From Parasalinivibrio latis (GTDB taxonomy: Bacteria > Pseudomonadota > Gammaproteobacteria > Enterobacterales > Vibrionaceae), in assembly GCF_036825535.1 (NCBI RefSeq), contig NZ_CP098812.1, forward strand, positions 620,001-684,000: a stretch of DNA of 64,000 nucleotides. The letters are read 5' to 3'. The position numbers were made by a program, and so were the translations under genes. Shown in pieces: positions 60,350-64,000 of this stretch (position 1 is its first letter; each line of letters opens with the position of its first letter). Under the pieces are notes generated by a model. That model was not told the origin of the DNA. It searched no databases and was given only the letters and a program-made list of their open reading frames with translations.

Positions 60350-60652
60350 ACGTGTTTCCTCTTCTCTTTCCCCCTTGCGGGCTCACTTTCAGATTACTGT
60401 TTTGGGAGAATAAAAATGTGACGAAAATCACCTTTCTGGTGTGATGTTTTTGAGGGGTTTCAAACTGTGATCCTGTTTCGTGAGTTGGCAAATTTGTTGC
60501 CGATTTTTCTTGATATAGGGGAGAGGGCTGTTGCAGTATGGAGAGAGTAGAGGGCAATTTTTTACTTTATTGTTCCAGCACTTGTGCGGCCGTTCGCCAG
60601 GTTGAGGTGACTTTTTAACCGGCATGGAATGGCATGAAAATCGAATTCAAAC

Positions 60653-60683
60653 AAAAAAGCAGCGATCCAATCGCTGCTTTTTT
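60653..60683 (-). terminator. bamD terminator
   Basis: GCAGCGAT-CCA-ATCGCTGC flanked by six A's and six T's, so it can work in both directions. Confidence 0.88.
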
Positions 60684-60701
60684 GTTTTCCGGAATTGGAG
60701 T

Positions 60702-61427
60702 TTATACCGGGTTGAGTTTAATCAGTTCCCGGGTGCGCTGTGCTGGTTCTTCAAGACCGAGCTTTTCGTAGGCTTCCAACATCAGTGGCAGCGATTTACG
60801 TGCAGCTTCGGTATCCGGGAAATCCTGCTGAATTTGCTTGCATCGGTTAACGGCAGCAATCCAGGCCTCACGGCGGATATAAAAATCAGCGGTTGCGAGG
60901 TCGTAGTTAGCCAAACGGTTTTTCAGGAACAACATCCGGGTCTTTGCGTCGGCTGCGTAAGGGCTGTTTGGATAGCGCTCCAGCAGTCGTTTGAAATCAC
61001 GGAAAGCTTTCATCGCCGGTTGCGGGTCACGGTCAGAGCGGTCGATATTAAAGATATCATGCAGCATGCTGCGATCCCCTGCCATGTGGGTCAGGCCGCG
61101 CATATATAAAACCCAGTCAGATTTGGCATGGCCGGGATTCATGCGCATAAAGCGGTTGATTGTAGCTTCACCCAGTGCCAGATCGTCACTTTTGTAGTAG
61201 GCATAAATCAGATCGAGTTGGACCTGCTCGGAGTACGCACCAAAAGGATAGCGAGAATCCAAGGCTTCCAGTTTTTCGATAGCTGATGTCCAGTTACCCT
61301 CATTCAGAGACGTTTGTGCTTCAGAATAAAGTTGCGAAGGCGGAACATCAGGCACTACAGTTTCTTTGCTGGAACAGCCAGCCAATAATCCAACGGCAAG
61401 CAGGCCGCTGAGGATAAGACGTTTCAT
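60702..61427 (-). CDS. bamD: outer membrane assembly lipoprotein BamD
   Basis: A 241-residue lipoprotein with lipobox LLAGC at residues 14-18. Tetratricopeptide-type helices follow (LYSEAQTSLNEGNWTSAIEKLEALDSRYPFGAYSEQVQLDLIYAYYKSDD). It is an essential part of the BAM machine that folds outer membrane proteins. It is divergent from rluD. Confidence 0.95.
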   Translation of the reverse strand: MKRLILSGLLAVGLLAGCSSKETVVPDVPPSQLYSEAQTSLNEGNWTSAIEKLEALDSRYPFGAYSEQVQLDLIYAYYKSDDLALGEATINRFMRMNPGHAKSDWVLYMRGLTHMAGDRSMLHDIFNIDRSDRDPQPAMKAFRDFKRLLERYPNSPYAADAKTRMLFLKNRLANYDLATADFYIRREAWIAAVNRCKQIQQDFPDTEAARKSLPLMLEAYEKLGLEEPAQRTRELIKLNPV

Positions 61428-61702
61428 TATTTCAGTCGCTTCCTTGGTCTAGGGTTCAACTCTTTCCAGGTGGCCGGCAACTTCATCGTTGATGAAGCAT
61501 TGGTCTTGCGGCCTTTAAAAGATACAATGGCGCGATTCCGGCTATTCTACCCAGCACCATGGCGTAAACCAAACAGATTAACGAAATCCCCTGTTTGGCG
61601 GTAGAACAATATGATCCGCACAGTATTCCTGCGGGTTACCACCATCCCTTAACTGCTGCCATGTGTAAGCAGTTTGTCTGATGAAATTAATAAAAGTTCG
61701 AT

Positions 61703-62683
61703 ATGGCGCAACAAATTGAGTTAACCGCGACAGTAAATGACAGCCAGCTTGGCCAACGTCTTGATCAGGCTCTGGCAGAGCTGTTTTCTGATTACTCCCG
61801 TTCACGAATCAAAGAATGGATTCTGGCGGGACGGGTCAGTGTCGACGGGGTTGTTGTAGACAAGCCCCGCAATAAATTGATGGGTGGCGAAGCCATCGTG
61901 ATCGCGGCTGAAATCGAAGATGATGAACGCTTCGAACCACAGGATATCCCATTGAATATCGTTTACGAGGACGATGATATCCTGGTCATCAACAAACCAA
62001 GGGATTTGGTTGTACACCCGGGTGCGGGCTGTCCTGATGGCACTGTCCTCAATGGCCTGCTTTTCCGTTACCCTGAGATTGCCGAAGTACCGCGTGCCGG
62101 TATCGTGCACCGCTTGGACAAAGATACCACCGGCCTGATGGTAGTGGCGAAAACCGTACCGGCGCAAACCCGTTTGGTTCGTGCGCTGCAAAAACGCCGT
62201 ATTACCCGTGAATATGAAGCCATTGCTATTGGCCGTATGACCGGAGGCGGTTTGGTGGACAAACCAATTGGCCGTCACCCGACCAAGCGTACTCTGATGG
62301 CGGTAAACGAGTTCGGTAAGCCAGCAGTTACCCATTACCGTGTTGCTGAACATTTCCGTGAGCACACACGTATCCGACTGCGTCTGGAAACCGGCCGTAC
62401 TCACCAGATTCGTGTTCATATGTCTTATTTGAACCACCCACTGGTTGGAGACCAACAGTACGGTGGGCGTCCTCGTCCGCCTCGTGGTTCAGAGGAAGAA
62501 CTGGTGAAAACGCTGCGTGCGTTTGACCGACAGGCATTGCACGCTGTTATGTTGCGCCTTGAACATCCAATCACTGGTGAAGAGATGGAATGGCATGCAC
62601 CGGTTCCTGATGACATGGTGAAACTGGCTGAAGTGCTGCGTGATGACGCAATTCTGAACAAGGATCTGATGGACGACCTATGA
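61703..62683 (+). CDS. rluD: 23S rRNA pseudouridine synthase RluD
   Basis: A 326-residue enzyme: S4 domain (QRLDQALAELFSDYSRSRIKEWI), then the RluA-type catalytic motif IVHRLDKDTTGLMVVAK with its Asp, and GRTHQIRVHMSYLNHPLVGD. It makes pseudouridines at 1911, 1915 and 1917 of 23S rRNA. Its last four bases overlap pgeF. Confidence 0.95.
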   Translation: MAQQIELTATVNDSQLGQRLDQALAELFSDYSRSRIKEWILAGRVSVDGVVVDKPRNKLMGGEAIVIAAEIEDDERFEPQDIPLNIVYEDDDILVINKPRDLVVHPGAGCPDGTVLNGLLFRYPEIAEVPRAGIVHRLDKDTTGLMVVAKTVPAQTRLVRALQKRRITREYEAIAIGRMTGGGLVDKPIGRHPTKRTLMAVNEFGKPAVTHYRVAEHFREHTRIRLRLETGRTHQIRVHMSYLNHPLVGDQQYGGRPRPPRGSEEELVKTLRAFDRQALHAVMLRLEHPITGEEMEWHAPVPDDMVKLAEVLRDDAILNKDLMDDL

Positions 62684-63408
62684 CAAGCTGGATTGTTCCC
62701 AACTGGCCTGCACCGGCAAATATTGAGGCGCTTAGCACCACTCGGCGAGGCGGTGTCAGCGATGGGGTTTTCCAGGGATTAAACCTGGGAAACCATGTTG
62801 GGGATGATCCTACCAGGGTATTGGAGAACCGTAAGCTGTTGCAGGAAGATGCCCATCTTCCTGCTCCACCTGCTTGGCTAAATCAGGTTCACGGTACCGA
62901 AGTGATGGAACTGCCTCTTTCTGAAGGCTCTGTGCCGGATTCAGATGCTGCTTACACGGATAAATCCGGAGAGGTGTGCTGCATCATGACAGCAGATTGC
63001 CTGCCGGTACTCTTTTGCTCAGAAGACGGGCAAGAGGTGGCAGCTGCGCATGCTGGATGGCGCGGACTGCTGGATGGTGTCCTGGAAAACACGCTGGCGA
63101 AATTTACCCAACCTCAAAATGTGATGGTGTGGTTTGGCCCAGCAATTGGCCCAGATGCCTTTGAGGTGGGCCCTGAAGTACGAGAGCAATTTGTTGCTCG
63201 TCAACCGGAAGCGAAAGTCGCTTTCAAGCCGCACAATGACCGCTGGTTGGCGGATATCTACCAACTGGCCCGGCTTCGCCTTGAAGCCGTCGGTGTCAGC
63301 CAGATTTTCGGAGGGGAATACTGCACCCATTCTGATCCGGAGCTGTTTTATTCCTACCGCCGTGATGGTAAAACCGGACGTCAGGCAACGCTTATCTGGC
63401 GCCTCTGA
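62680..63408 (+). CDS. pgeF: YfiH/PgeF family peptidoglycan editing factor (laccase-domain)
   Basis: A 242-residue protein with ALSTTRRGGVSDGVFQGLNLG, LNQVHGTEV, MTADCLPVLFCS, AAAHAGWRGLLDGVLEN and, near the end, YCTHSDPELFYSYRRDGKTGRQA. Family members are metal-dependent; work in E. coli ascribes peptidoglycan editing, and purine nucleoside phosphorylase activity is known from relatives. It is translationally coupled to rluD. Confidence 0.93.
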   Translation: MTSWIVPNWPAPANIEALSTTRRGGVSDGVFQGLNLGNHVGDDPTRVLENRKLLQEDAHLPAPPAWLNQVHGTEVMELPLSEGSVPDSDAAYTDKSGEVCCIMTADCLPVLFCSEDGQEVAAAHAGWRGLLDGVLENTLAKFTQPQNVMVWFGPAIGPDAFEVGPEVREQFVARQPEAKVAFKPHNDRWLADIYQLARLRLEAVGVSQIFGGEYCTHSDPELFYSYRRDGKTGRQATLIWRL

Positions 63409-63432
63409 TTTTACACCGTTCTGCACTTTTTT

Positions 63433-63463
63433 ACCGGCTGAAAATTTTCGTTTTTTAGCCGGT
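63433..63463 (+). terminator. possible hairpin after pgeF
   Basis: ACCGGCT and AGCCGGT arms around an AT-rich loop. It lies just before the heat-shock promoter and may end rluD-pgeF transcription. The T run lies inside the loop, so the call is weak. Confidence 0.4.
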
Positions 63464-63467
63464 TTCC

Positions 63468-63498
63468 CTTGAAAAAACGCGATAGTGATCCCATCTAT
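63468..63498 (+). promoter_or_regulatory. sigma-32 heat-shock promoter of clpB
   Basis: CTTGAAA, 15 bases, CCCATCTA matches the RpoH consensus (CTTGAA-N11-16-CCCATNT). It lies 40 bases before the clpB start. Confidence 0.9.
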
Positions 63499-63537
63499 AA
63501 AGTCATACAAGGCGTGGTGATTTTATTAGGAGGGGCT

Positions 63538-64000
63538 ATGCGCCTAGACAGATTTACCAGTAAATTTCAGTTAGCCATCGCCGATGCTCAGTCACTGGCG
63601 CTGGGACGAGACCATCAATATATCGAGCCTGTGCACCTGATGGTGGCACTGCTCAATCAAGACGGCAGTACTATCCGCCCTCTTATGACCATGCTGGATG
63701 TTGACGTTTCCCAGCTGCGCTCAAGCCTTTCTGAGCTTCTTGACCGTCTGCCCAAAGTGTCTGGCATCGGTGGTGATGTGCAGCTTTCCCATGGTATGGG
63801 CATGCTGCTGAATATGTGCGACAAGCTGGCACAGAAACGCAAAGATAAATTCATTTCATCCGAGCTCTTTATCCTGGCGGCAGTGGAAGACAAAGGCCCG
63901 CTGGGAGAGTTACTGCGCGAACTTGGCCTGACTACCCGTAAGGTAGAAGAGGCAATCGACAAAGTCCGCGGTGGTCAGAACATCGATGATCCAAACGCAG
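63538..64000 (+). CDS. clpB: ClpB disaggregase, N-terminal part (cut by window end)
   Basis: The frame starts MRLDRFTSKFQLAIADAQSL after TAGGAGGGG and stays open to the window end (154 codons). It contains the Clp N-terminal repeat domain (ARDHQYIEPVHLMVALL-type, here GRDHQYIEPVHLMVALLNQ) and reaches VRGGQNIDDPNA, the linker before the first AAA+ domain. ClpB resolves protein aggregates with DnaK. A heat-shock promoter precedes it. Confidence 0.95.
   Translation, partial: MRLDRFTSKFQLAIADAQSLALGRDHQYIEPVHLMVALLNQDGSTIRPLMTMLDVDVSQLRSSLSELLDRLPKVSGIGGDVQLSHGMGMLLNMCDKLAQKRKDKFISSELFILAAVEDKGPLGELLRELGLTTRKVEEAIDKVRGGQNIDDPNA

Overview
The window comes from a gammaproteobacterium whose right half has the gene order of Vibrionaceae and relatives: ffh, then rpsP-rimM-trmD-rplS, aroF-tyrA, pheA with its pheL leader, raiA, bamD, rluD-pgeF and clpB. 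ypjD and a yfjD-type CNNM/CBS gene sit beside ffh as in E. coli. The left half is unusual for such a genome. It holds a chemolithoautotrophy block for CO2 fixation and hydrogen oxidation. I cannot name the species.

Positions 1-5762 are the downstream part of a Calvin-Benson-Bassham operon: transketolase (cut by the window edge), class II fructose-bisphosphate aldolase, phosphoribulokinase, fructose-1,6-bisphosphatase, phosphoglycolate phosphatase and an inositol-monophosphatase-family phosphatase. RuBisCO is not in view and may lie upstream. Positions 6001-7921 carry a lipoprotein and a LuxR-type regulator on the minus strand. An 805-base control region follows, with a sigma-54 promoter.

Positions 8727-14446 encode an NAD-reducing [NiFe] hydrogenase of the Ralstonia type (hoxF-U-Y-H-W-I). 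Positions 14935-28699 look like one long operon behind a second sigma-54 promoter. It holds hypA, hypB, an NtrC-family regulator (hoxA/hupR-like), hypC, hypD, hypE, a HupE-like nickel permease, hypF, a second cytosolic [NiFe] hydrogenase (small and large subunits), its maturation protease and a hybrid histidine kinase. The logic is a hydrogen-responsive switch: the second hydrogenase and kinase would sense H2, the NtrC-type activator would work with sigma-54 at both promoters, and NADH from the Hox enzyme would feed CO2 fixation. Two large paralogous HD-GYP proteins (28790-34726) follow.

Positions 34917-49312 are more general metabolism. They hold a DUF1479 oxygenase divergent from a LacI-type regulator and a glucose/mannose-type ABC transporter operon. 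Next come an XRE/DUF2975 pair, two small exported proteins, threonine aldolase, an FMN reductase and gamma-glutamyltransferase. The stretch ends with ribB behind an FMN riboswitch and a manganese-exporter-like membrane protein behind a perfect Fur-type palindrome.

Positions 49363-64000 are conserved core genome. Regulatory sites readable in the DNA include TyrR boxes before aroF, the pheL attenuator, a sigma-32 promoter before clpB and several bidirectional terminators. A 7-bp tandem repeat of 19 units lies between rplS and a lipoprotein gene. I saw no tRNA, rRNA, CRISPR array, insertion sequence or phage gene.
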